A stretch of 64,000 bases of DNA, taken from the NCBI GenBank assembly GCA_009767595.1, contig VSDK01027735.1, positions 484,428-548,427 of the forward strand, given 5' to 3'. The notes under the pieces are model-generated. The model was given only the letters and a program-made list of their open reading frames with translations, had not been told where the DNA came from and did not search any database. Numbering within the stretch: the stretch's first letter is position 1; every line of letters begins with the position of its first letter. The position numbers and the translations under genes were made by a program. Shown here one piece after another: positions 1 to 10,900 of the stretch. This DNA is from Symbiodinium kawagutii (Eukaryota; Sar; Dinophyceae; Suessiales; Symbiodiniaceae).

Positions 1-3000
1 GAGATACAGCCTACATGTAAGAAGCGCACAGTGAGGGATTTCATGTGGATCAGCCCCGAGATGATCCCATTTTTGGAAGCAGTCCACACAGATGACACGC
101 ACTTTGCAGACCATTCCACTCTGCATGCCTCGTTCGCTGCATTCGGAAACCCACCTCCCATACCGATCTGGAAGAGACAGCTACCCATCGAATGGGACAA
201 AGTTGACCTTGACCAACTCACTTGTGCTCCGGTTGACCTCACAATGTACCATGATTCGAACACCATGATCCAAGCAGTGTTTCGCAACCTTGAAGACGGA
301 GTTGACCAACACCTTCGTAAGCACCATGGGCAGGGACTTCTCACAGCACAACGAGGCAGATGTTGTGTTGTGGCCCCAAGAGTTTGCAAGGGTACTCCAG
401 CTCCCCCCAAGAGATCGCGCCCACAGGACTTTCAAGTCACATACCATGGTGAACATTTCAAACACGTGCATTGGCTTCGACAACTGAGACGGCTCCAGAG
501 CATGCATAACCTCATGTCAAGCACCAAACCAGCGACACAACTTGCCCAGGAGCAGTTGAAACTTTGGCACGCCATCAGGGGCGCCCCGGGGTTTCCTCAG
601 GGTTTTCCTAAGGCTTGGGCTGCCCGATCCCATGTTAGCCCGAACTCTCCAGTGAAGTTGCCGGTGAATCTCCCAACCATGCTTCAGATGGATTTGATTC
701 TGGTTGATTTCCTTTGTGAATTCAGACAACTTGAACACCTGCTCAACCAAGAACGACGGGACAAAGCTAAAGCACTGAGGGAATCTGATAGCAATAAGAT
801 CTACAGGGACCTTGCTAGACCTAAAGCATTGCCAGTCCAATCGCTTGTTTTGAGTCGCAGTGCCCAGGTCACCGCGGTTTCAGCTGACCACAAGCATGTC
901 ACCGTGAGTTCCCCTTTGTCGATGCAGGAACCTATCTTCCATAATGGGGCCATGATTCCTCACCAGCCGTCCACAGAAACTGACTTCGAGTGTGATGCAA
1001 CACATGACATTGAGGTTGGTAGTGTCCTGATGCAACATGAGTACATAGGGTGTGTTCAACGAGTGTTCGAACAGTTTAAGGCCTTTTGGGATCCCATGTG
1101 GAACAAACATGCTGAGGTCCCCGATTCCAGATGGGACACAGCAGTTGAACTGGTGGTTCAGAACCTGCCAGAAGCAGCCAGTGACTGTGAGCTCCCTGCC
1201 ATTTCTGTTGCAGAATGGAAAAGCACCGTTCGCTCCAAACACAAACATAGCGCCACGGGACCAGATGGCATCAGTAGGGCTGACCTATTGAACATGCCGG
1301 ACCACCTTGTGGAGTCACTGAAATTGACTCGCATCGAATCAGGCGAGTTAGAGTGGCCAGAAGTCTCCAACATTGGTTTGATTGCCAGTATCGAGAAACA
1401 CCCGTTGGCCACCAAAGCCTCAGAATACAGACCCATCTGTGTGCTGAGTCAAGCCTATAGAACTTGGGCTTCGATCCGCGCTCGCCAGGTGCTGCGTTGG
1501 CTTGCTCAGTTCTGTCCTGACACGCTGGTAGGAAACAGACCAGGCATGAGTACACTGAATGTGTGGTGGGCACTTGCCCATGAGCTTGAACAAGCCACCT
1601 ATCATGGCGGGACCGCCAACGGTCTAGTGACAGACCTCAGTAAATGCTTCAATACGGTCCCCAGACCTGTAGTTGTTGCCATCGCGAGAAGACTCGGCCT
1701 TCCGCAACCTTTTGTGCATTGTTGGCACCGTGGTTTGCATTGCCTCCAACGACGGTTTATCATCGCTGGTTCGTGCAGTCCGTCGATGGATAGCACGACA
1801 GGTTATCCAGAGGGAGACCCGTTATCAGTCACCTCGATGATGATGATAAACATACTGGTGCATGCCATTGTGGACAAACAAGGAGTATCCACCATGGTGT
1901 CATACGTGGACAATTGGGATGTCAAAGCAGCGGTTCCCGATCATGTTGACAAAGCATACCAGCTTCTTCAAAGCACTTGCCAGACTCTGGATTTGACAAT
2001 AGACAGGAAGAAGACATTCTGTTGGTCTACCACGGACCATGGTCGACGCAGATTCCGTGCCCTGGGATACCAAGTGAAACTGGAAGCGAATGAACTAGGA
2101 GGACATGTTGTGTTTTGCAAGCGACACACCATCACCACCATACGTTCCCGAATGAACAGCCTTGCTCCGTTTTGGGGACTACTGACCAGAAGCCCTGCCC
2201 CCATTCAACACAAAATGAGGGCGCTGTTTACTGTTGCGTGGCCAAGAGGACTCCACGGTATCGACACTGTGGTGGTTGCCACTGACCACCTTCACAAAAT
2301 GAGAGCAGCAGCCATGCAAACAATGTGGATGAATAAGAAAGGTGCATCGAGTTTGTTGCAACTCGGTCTCGCCCCACAGCCTCGGGTGGATCCCGAATTC
2401 TTTGCCGTGTGCAAAACTTTTCTAACCTTCCGACGACAGTGCCGACCGGATGCGGCATTCCCGGTCTTAGATCATCTTGCCTCACACCCTGGTGCTACAG
2501 TAGTGTCAGGACCATGTGGGGCACTCTTCAAACGAATGACTCTTCTCAATTGGAAATGGATTCAACATGGACATATCCAGGATCACGAAGGGTTGCTGAT
2601 TCACCTGCTTGACTCGCCAGTTCAGCTTTTGCAGATGCGACTGACCCATGCTTGGCACAGACATGTTGGTCAACTCATGGAAGATAGGCAGGACTTTGCT
2701 GGGATTGGATGGGTTGACCCCGTTTGCACATTGGCTCGCCAGCAAAACCATAGTGCAGAGGATGCAGGCCTTCTTCGTGTAGCCCTGAATGGAACTTTCT
2801 TCACACGTGACAAACAGTTTCATAGTGGCAAATTCACCACGCCGAAATGCCCATGGTGCGATTCTGATGACTCGATATGGCACCGCCACTGGGAGTGTCC
2901 ACACTTTGTTCAATGTTGGGGGAAGGTTGATCCTGACATGAAGAAGCTCATCGAACAACAGCCAGCATGCACCAAACTACACGGCTGGATGGTAGAAACG

Positions 3001-4269
3001 CCCACGAGTCAGGCATTTCGTTCCTCCCTGACTACCATACCTGACACTAGTGATCAATTTGAACCAGTGAGTGACTTGCCTGATCACCTACATGCTTTTG
3101 TGGATGGCACATGCTTGGAACCTGCCACCCCGACTCTACGACTTGCTGCGTGGGGAGTTACCATTGCCTCCAAGGACTTGCAGGACTTTCAACCGATAGC
3201 TGCGGGGGGAGTCCCCGGATTGCTTCAGACTATCCTGCGGGCGGAGCTATGGGCTACCATTACAGCAGTGAAGTTTTGTTTGCGGACCGGTAAGCCTCTC
3301 ACCATTTGGACTGACAGCCAGATTGTTTTCAACCGCGTTGATGCAATGCTTAGTGGGGTAATTCGGGGGCTTCATAACTTGCACACGAACCATGACCTCT
3401 GGCTCCTGCTTGAAACACTGGTCGATCGAGTGAGAACCCTTCGAATCCCTCTTTACATGGCAAAGGTGGTGTCACATGTTGATGAAAGCTGCTACCCGTT
3501 GGAAGTGGACAAATGGGTGATAAGAGGCAACCACGCTGCGGATCGACTGGCTGCAGCTGCCTTGCGCACACTGCCATCTGGTGTACTTCAACTTTGGGAG
3601 CAACAACGACGAGAGTATCGTGAGAGGACCAAGGTTCGAGATGCTATTCACATGTTGTTTCTGGAAGTGGGTCGCATTGCAGTGGCCTCTAAATCCACTC
3701 AGAGGATTGAAGCTGATGACGCTTGGGACGCTCCTCCTGCTTCCGGACCGCCAGGACAAGGGGAGGTCACGTTTCTGCCATGGAACCATGAACCTGCCCA
3801 GTCAATGTTGGATACATTTGGTGATCGCGGTCGCCTTTTTCATCGCTGGGTTGCTCGGCTCACCCAATCGCCGGGAGCGAAGCCGGCTTGGCTCAGTGGA
3901 TACCAGTTGCTCGTCCATTTCCAGTGCACTATGAAACATCTTGGGTTCATGTATCTTCCTAAGGTCAAGCAGTGGGTTGACTTAGCCGAACGAACTGGCC
4001 TGGAAGAATTTGACTTTCTGCGGGCGACGCAGTGGTTTGTAGCCTTTTTGAAGAGTTGGACTGAGAGGAGTGGGATGACCTACTACACTGCCAGTCGGGT
4101 GCCGTCAGGCACTTCGTTCTGTTGCTGGACTCGCTGCATCTGCGTTTGGATTGAACCTAGGGAGGTGAATTCCATTGATTTGGTGCTGCGCCAAAACGGC
4201 GTAGTTGCGGTCAAGTCTGTCAAACGTTCTTTTGTGAAGTCACATCACTTCATGGGGGATGATCTTTAA
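1..4269 (+). CDS. LINE-type retroelement ORF: endonuclease tail, reverse transcriptase, RNase H (5' truncated by window)
   Basis: The reading frame is open from base 1 to the TAA at 4267-4269, so the start lies left of the window; the GTG at 31 is only the first start-like codon. Residues counted from base 31. The first 45 residues (RDFMWIS, then FADHSTLHASF) look like the end of an APE/EEP-type endonuclease. The reverse transcriptase has GPDGI near residue 410, motif A as VTDLSKCFNTV with Asp near 535, motif B as GYPEGDPLSV near 591 and motif C as YVDNWD near 627, where the usual second Asp of YxDD is Asn. A CPWC...HRHWEC zinc motif follows. RNase H has its four acidic positions: FVDGT (1025), RAELW (1072), WTDSQ (1095), GNHAAD (1171). 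The element copies itself by target-primed reverse transcription. The frame is long and unbroken, suggesting a recent insertion, probably in an intron of the downstream same-strand helicase gene. Confidence 0.88.
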   Translation, partial: EIQPTCKKRTVRDFMWISPEMIPFLEAVHTDDTHFADHSTLHASFAAFGNPPPIPIWKRQLPIEWDKVDLDQLTCAPVDLTMYHDSNTMIQAVFRNLEDGVDQHLRKHHGQGLLTAQRGRCCVVAPRVCKGTPAPPKRSRPQDFQVTYHGEHFKHVHWLRQLRRLQSMHNLMSSTKPATQLAQEQLKLWHAIRGAPGFPQGFPKAWAARSHVSPNSPVKLPVNLPTMLQMDLILVDFLCEFRQLEHLLNQERRDKAKALRESDSNKIYRDLARPKALPVQSLVLSRSAQVTAVSADHKHVTVSSPLSMQEPIFHNGAMIPHQPSTETDFECDATHDIEVGSVLMQHEYIGCVQRVFEQFKAFWDPMWNKHAEVPDSRWDTAVELVVQNLPEAASDCELPAISVAEWKSTVRSKHKHSATGPDGISRADLLNMPDHLVESLKLTRIESGELEWPEVSNIGLIASIEKHPLATKASEYRPICVLSQAYRTWASIRARQVLRWLAQFCPDTLVGNRPGMSTLNVWWALAHELEQATYHGGTANGLVTDLSKCFNTVPRPVVVAIARRLGLPQPFVHCWHRGLHCLQRRFIIAGSCSPSMDSTTGYPEGDPLSVTSMMMINILVHAIVDKQGVSTMVSYVDNWDVKAAVPDHVDKAYQLLQSTCQTLDLTIDRKKTFCWSTTDHGRRRFRALGYQVKLEANELGGHVVFCKRHTITTIRSRMNSLAPFWGLLTRSPAPIQHKMRALFTVAWPRGLHGIDTVVVATDHLHKMRAAAMQTMWMNKKGASSLLQLGLAPQPRVDPEFFAVCKTFLTFRRQCRPDAAFPVLDHLASHPGATVVSGPCGALFKRMTLLNWKWIQHGHIQDHEGLLIHLLDSPVQLLQMRLTHAWHRHVGQLMEDRQDFAGIGWVDPVCTLARQQNHSAEDAGLLRVALNGTFFTRDKQFHSGKFTTPKCPWCDSDDSIWHRHWECPHFVQCWGKVDPDMKKLIEQQPACTKLHGWMVETPTSQAFRSSLTTIPDTSDQFEPVSDLPDHLHAFVDGTCLEPATPTLRLAAWGVTIASKDLQDFQPIAAGGVPGLLQTILRAELWATITAVKFCLRTGKPLTIWTDSQIVFNRVDAMLSGVIRGLHNLHTNHDLWLLLETLVDRVRTLRIPLYMAKVVSHVDESCYPLEVDKWVIRGNHAADRLAAAALRTLPSGVLQLWEQQRREYRERTKVRDAIHMLFLEVGRIAVASKSTQRIEADDAWDAPPASGPPGQGEVTFLPWNHEPAQSMLDTFGDRGRLFHRWVARLTQSPGAKPAWLSGYQLLVHFQCTMKHLGFMYLPKVKQWVDLAERTGLEEFDFLRATQWFVAFLKSWTERSGMTYYTASRVPSGTSFCCWTRCICVWIEPREVNSIDLVLRQNGVVAVKSVKRSFVKSHHFMGDDL

Positions 4270-4793
4270 TCACTCAAACTTGACCGCGACGTTGCGCAAT
4301 AGACCAGCGCGCGACGAACTCAAGTGGAGTGAAGAGGTTGAAACCACCAACCAGGATGTATTTCCCTGCCAGAATTGTTTTGCATGTCGTATATTTCCAC
4401 GGAAGTGTACTACTGCGGACGGCTCTTTGTTGGGTCAACTGGTGGCCGATGGATCAACATAACAAATGTTTTCGATTTTGCTGAAGGAAATTGAGAAAGG
4501 GGCCAAAATGTAGTTTCCCTGCACTGCCTTGATGAGTATCTTACACAACACTATTAAATTTCCAGCTGCAACATGTTACACACTGCTCACATGATGCAAT
4601 TTCCCAGCTCTGGATGAACACGTGCAGAAAAAGAATCCTCAAAACCATCACTTTGTTTGTGTTAAGCATGATTAGCCGTTCTTAACCATGATGATTCACC
4701 ATACTATCAACCATCCCTCAACCATATAAAGACCATAGTCATCCGGTCCCCTTGCTTCTTCCAAGTCATCAACCACAAGCAGCTCCAGCGCAG
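4270..4793. other. Non-coding stretch between retroelement stop and first helicase exon
   Basis: Should contain the retroelement 3' UTR and the end of the host intron. No poly-A tail or clear target-site duplication is visible, so the 3' boundary of the element is undefined. Short 'accatgatgattcaccat'-like words appear near 4685-4735. Confidence 0.5.
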
Positions 4794-4939
4794 TCGCATC
4801 GGCTGAGGGCTCACTTGGAGAGCTTCAGCCACGTGGTGCTGGATGAGGTGCACGAGCGTTTCGTGGAAGCGGATTTCCTCATGGCGCTGCTGCGGATTCT
4901 GCTGTCGCGCCCCAGCACCATGACGACGCGCATCGTGGT
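4794..4939 (+). CDS. Helicase exon: motif II (DEVHER)
   Basis: Reads ...[18 protein letters not shown]..., the Walker B/DExH box that binds Mg-ATP, then a helical [13 protein letters not shown]. The left end is placed after the CAG at 4791-4793; the right end is fixed by motif III, which continues in the next exon only if the intron starts with GA (GATGCTGGG at 4940). Confidence 0.9.
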
Positions 4940-7900
4940 GATGCTGGGCGGGCAGCTGCGCAGGGGGGTGGCCGGATACAGCGACCCATGGGACCCCAAG
5001 GTGACCCTACTAGGTGATACCTCAACCAGCTGTTACCAGCCCCCAGGTGATAACCCCGGGCCCTGACTCATCATGAAGCCGTTCGACCTGGCGGATCTTG
5101 TTGGGTCCATGGGGTTCCACCAGCCCCGCCCGGCCGCGCCCAGGATGTCAGCCACGCTGCAGCAAGTCTTGCACGACTTCTTCCAACCGGTGCTGCTACC
5201 ATCGCCCCACCTGGCTCAGTTGACCAGCATCTCGTCCCCGGGAACTACGCCGTTCCAGGTGGAGGACACTACTGGGGGGCCTGGTGCCTTGGGGGACCCC
5301 TCGGGTGGGAGGAGTGACAGGGGGTCATATGTTCATGTGAGACTATACCTATAACCATCCTGGAGTATAGTAGATATTGAGTGATTATTCAATATCCCTC
5401 ATTTCATCTCATTTCGATATCATGTTTTGTTTCAGCTTCAAGGATGGTCCAATAATTGATCTTCGGTTGGGTCAATAGCGGATGTTCAGCGCGTCATTTG
5501 TCCAGGATGGCTATGCACATGTGTCTATTGATACCCATTGATGGATTCCGGCCAGCTGCCATCTCTGGAACTCCAATCTCTGGATCACCTCCCCCTCATT
5601 CATTTTTGACCTTAAGGCTCCTGATTGGGTGTTTATGGGCCTAGCTTAGCGGGTCGGAAATAGTGATGGGCCTTCTGATTACATCTGCAGTAAGGTGGAA
5701 TCCATTGATTTGCTGATTGAACATATGCATAAGCTACTTGATGGTCAGGAAACCTCTGCGATGCCCTTTTTGGATCACCGGCACCATCCCGGCTAGTAGA
5801 TGGCTTCTTCCAAGAAAGCACTGCAGCGGCTGAAGTCAATGGTGGTCAGCTGATCCCTTCGCCACGAAGCTTCCTGGGGGTCTTCAGGGCCCGGGTATCG
5901 CCAGGATTTCTGGTTTGATGATCTGCCTTTGGACATCCAAAAAGCGAGCAGCAACAGCAACTCAGCAGAAGGGGACGAGGGAACTGATCATGCGTGCTGA
6001 TGGTACACGTTGCTTGAGGTTTCTGAATGATATCTATGGGGTGTGATGTATATAGGTGTTTCTCAAAATAGGGGTACCCCAAAAATGGTAGGTTTACTAC
6101 TGTAAATGATTAAGATTGGATGATTTGGGGGTACCCCTATTTTGAGAAACCACCATATGATATGTATTTTACCAACATGAATGGTATATTCCTAGCACGA
6201 GGGTGTCCCACAAAGAGGTACCACAGTCACCAGGAATTCCGGGTCCATGTTCGAAATTACGAACCTTTGTTACGAAAGGCAGGATTTATTTGGGGTCCAT
6301 GAGAGTCATCCTCATAAATGTACAAAGAACCATGGAGAAGCACGAAGAACCATGGAGAACCAAGGTTAAAGTTGTTAAAATCATTAATAGCGTTGAATAG
6401 TCGGCTATTATCATGAACCAATGATAGTTAACGATCATCATAGTTGTATTCAGTCAACCTGTTACTAAACCAAGACACATCTATTGTCCATTAGCAACCA
6501 CTATAACCATTATGACCATTAATGGTGTTTAATGGTTGGCTATTATCATGAACCAGTTATAGTTAACTATTATCATTAACCAATGATAGTTAGCTATTAT
6601 CATAGTTGTATTAACTCAACCATTATCCAAGACACATCAGCTGTTCGTTGCCAGCCAGACCTGTGCTCTCCGTGTCGCGTCGTGGCGTTCAGGCATCTCC
6701 TGGGGCGACCTGCTCCCCGAGAATTTGAAGCGTCTTGGGTCGATCAGTTTCGCCGGGACCGGGTCGAGGTGAAAAAATGATCAGCAGCAAAAAGGTAAGA
6801 AGGTGGATCATCAATCATTTTATTTACTCTATCTATCTATCCATTTATTTATTTTGTATTAATCTATCTATGTTTGTTCATTTTTTATTTGATTATGTAT
6901 ATTTATTTATTTATTTATTTGTGTATTTATGTATTTATGTATTTATTTGTTGATTTATTTGTTTATTTATTTATTTATTTATCTATTTATGTAGTTATTT
7001 AGCCATCCATCCATCCATCCAGACATTCATCCATCCATACCTATGTGATCTTGGCATTTGATACCGCTCTACTCAAACCTCATCCAATCTATCCTTCAGA
7101 TAGTCATCAAATAGTCAATGTAAGACTACTCTCAGCATGGTATTTGGATGGCAAATGTTGGCAATAGGCTGTATATCCTTTGAGCGTTTTTAGAAGAGCC
7201 TGTGACAGGTGCACAGAACACCCAGACAACTAACAACTTTGGAAATCAACGACGTTTTTTTGAACCAAACACAACTTCTCTTGAAATATGATGGTTTCTC
7301 AAAATAGGGGGACCCCCAAGTCATCCTTTACTAATCATACACAGTAGTACACCAACCATTTTTGAGGGGTCCCTATGGCTTGAGAAACAGCCATATAGTA
7401 GTTTTTGATCATTATTGTTGGTGATTATTCCCTCTTATTAACCATCATTAACCATGAATGACCATTATTGAAACACCCATATTGTTTTACGTCCAAGAAG
7501 TTGTCCTATCCATATCTCACCGTCACGACCTGCCGCGTCCTTCCCAGGGCCGTGAAGAACGTGAGGACCCGCTCAGACAAGCTCACTGGCGCCTGCCAGA
7601 AACTCGTGGCTGTCGCGGCCAAGTGGATCGTGCGATTGTATCAGGAGGGGCCGCTGAGTGGCTGGGAGATGTGTCGGGGATGGTAGTGGCTGATCAATGT
7701 TTATAGTAACCCCTGTAGATCTGGGACAAAATCACCCGCTAAGGATCGTTGAGGTATAAACTAGTGGTGGTTCATTCATGTTCTGCACAGAACTCAATGA
7801 AGGCTAACTAGCTGCATCAGGGACTGGTGATTCCCTCCGGGTCAATAGGGATTTCAATACCAAGTTTGCCAAGTTGCTGGTTTTCCTCAGCTTATCCTTG

Positions 7901-10900
7901 CGCTACACCAACTGGGCAAGCTCGATGGGTTGCCCAAGCTTCAATAGCAAGATCCAAGCTGTGCTTGGGGGAAACTGTGCCACCACCCTTGGATACCCGC
8001 ATATCACACACTTGCAAACTCTTCACGGACAGAACATGATGCCTTCTCAAAATAGGGGTACACCTAAGTCAGTCTTTATTGGTCATTTAGAGTAATAACC
8101 CAGCCAGTTTTTTGGGTACCCCTATTTTGACGAACCGTCACATCTCTAGCAATACCACAAATGCAGCAACTAAGTGCCATCGCTTCTGGTCCAGTCTTTC
8201 TGCTCGCAGGAAAACGTGAAGGTCGTCTTGGCCTTTCTACCTGGATTCGATCAGATGCTTGGAGTTGGTTGGTTTCTTTGGAGTTGTGGGACATTTTCCA
8301 TTGTCAACCATGGTGAAACATCAACCATCCACAATTGCCAGTCATCCCTTGACCAGGGGGAATACCTTTGCGAAAGAAGTTGCTATCCAAGGGTGTTGCC
8401 AAAGACAGATGCAGCACTAAGCTTTGAAGAAACACAGGTTCTGTTTGATTTTGAATCAGAAACTTAGCCTCAGAAAGGTTCGTGGAAGTCACGCTGATGA
8501 GGATTTCTGAGCCACTTGTTAGCTTGTTGCTTCGGGAGATCTTGATGGATAGGACTTCACGGAAATGTGTTGACCGCAACACTGCTACTGGCCCGTCCCG
8601 AGCCGTTCCTAGGATGAAGGAGCTGAAAAATAAGCTCACAGATTTGGTGGCAGATATGCAAAGCTACTCCCCAGACCTGGACACTCCAGAGATCATCTTG
8701 ATGCACTCCGCCCTAGATTCTCGGCGAGTCTGATCCTCGCAGGCTCATTGTTCGTTCCAGGGTAAATTGTCAATTGAGTCAATTCTGAAATGCACTTAAA
8801 GGGAGTGATGATGACGATCATGATTGGGTTTGAGTGTATGGCTATTGAAGTTCACTATATATGTATATATATATTTATTTATTTATTTATTTATTTATGT
8901 ATTTATTTATTCATTTATTTATATGTATTATTCATATACGCATATATATATATATATTTATTTATGTATTTATGTATTTATTTATATATTTTTTGTATAT
9001 ATATATATATTTGTTTATTTATATATTTATATATTTATATGCTTTATATTTATATATATATTTATATATGTTTAATTTATCAATATATATTCATTTATAG
9101 ATATATATATATATATTTATATTTGTATATTCATATATTTATTTTTCAATGTATATATATATATATAATTATTTATATTAGTTAGTCAGTTAGTCAATGG
9201 ATTATGTTTCTTTGTGCATTTATCTTCTTATCCACATATTAGGTTTTGGGTAATGCCGACTTGAAATGCTGGAGAAGCTCCTGGCAGTGATCACTCCCAC
9301 CAAGGAACATTCATACACCCGAAACCCAGAGGCTTAGGAACTCGTTCCACCCCAAAAAAGAAGCACTTTGATGCTAATCTGAGATCCACAATAAACCCCC
9401 AACTTTGAGCTGGTGAGGCTATTGGTGGGTGATCTTGCATTAAAGAAAGAGGCAGCTTGAAAAAATCTGAAACATCAGCAATTTCGGAGTCCAGGTGGCA
9501 GGTTGTGTATCCAGCCCTGTGTCGAGGATGAGCATGAGTACGCTCGAGCTGCTGTCGCGACGCCAGGGCAATGGAAGGTGCAGCGGGCGCGTGAAACCAC
9601 AAGAGCGCTGAGCAGTGACACTCCGGGGAATGCCTCTAGCCTCATTTGGGGTTGCGAGGCTGATGAAGCCAATGGTGGGGGAGTATCTTGGCATAGCTTT
9701 AAAAGTCTGGAAGACCAATGGAGTATCACGGAGACCGAATCAGTGAATCATCTACATCAACAGCCTGAATCATCTACATCAACATCTACATCGACCCATC
9801 TTGTTGATGGAGTTCTACATCAACAAGCTAACACAACCCAAGCCATCCAGCCGCCACCCCAGGGCCCAAGCCGCTTCCAACCACGTTGGTAGTAGGTGGT
9901 CATAGCCACCAACATGGCGGAATCCTCCTTGACTCTGCCGGATGTGGAAGCGGTTGTGGACTTTGGCATGCACCGCGTGAACGAGTACAACGACGAGGAC
10001 GGAGGGCTGCCAGGGGCGGTTGCTGGTGCTTGGTGACTTGGGCCACCGGTGTTCAGCATCAGTTGGGAACTTCCAACTGGGAATATATTATGTCTAATAT
10101 TTCATGATTCCTCCAATGAAGAACCTAAAAAACACTGTACAGACCTGGTACTGTTGATGTAATGACGGATATTCCAATTATGTTGAGTTTTTGCCCTGTG
10201 TCAATATATCATTCATTGTCATTGTTCCCCCTGAACTCCTCTATGTGGGGTAATCTCATTTCTCAGTGTGCGTGACCCTGGATCCAGTTGATCCCCATAG
10301 CGTATCAGCAGTCACCATGAACGTATCTGCGACAGGGTCAGTCATGGTTCATATTTATGTTGAGTACAGATACTCCATGCCATGGGTGCACACTGCTGAT
10401 GATGGCGTTTGTTGATGAATGATGCCTGCCGTGGTCAATGATCAGGAACCCCCTAGGCAATTATGGGTGAACCCATAGTAATCAGTTGACAATGGTGATT
10501 CTCATCGTCGACGGCGACCAACAACACAGGCTTTTCATATCATTGTTTGATGGTACAGTAACCATTGAGGTTGATATTGTTGGTGTCAACCATTGTTGCA
10601 ACCACGGACAAAACTAAGTACTATAGTTCTGATGATGATTGTAGTTTTTTCAGTCCTTTCCTCTGTGTATCAAACCATCATTGTCCCACTTATCAACCAT
10701 CACTTAACCACCACTGAACCAACAATATATAATTAACCAGTTTCTTTAAAACAATTGTTAACAACCATTATCACCCCGCAATATTAATCACGATTAAACA
10801 TCATCAACCACTAAGTATAGCCATTATTGATTATTCACCATATTATCAAGTTGTTTAAGCATGGTTATCAACCATTATGAACCATTTTCAACCAGCTCAT

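Larger units (their letters stand above)
5760..7547 (+). other. Intron, about 1.8 kb
   Basis: Holds two family A elements (6055, 7293), a diverged tandem duplication (6381-6655) and a TTTA/ATCC microsatellite (6815-7035). No further exon seen. Confidence 0.5.

Noticed and set aside
181..2958. Several antisense ORFs opposite the reverse transcriptase
   Set aside because: Shadows of a strong coding frame on the + strand.
8790..9185. 131-codon ORF rich in Ile and Tyr
   Set aside because: Product of the TTTA/TATA microsatellite.
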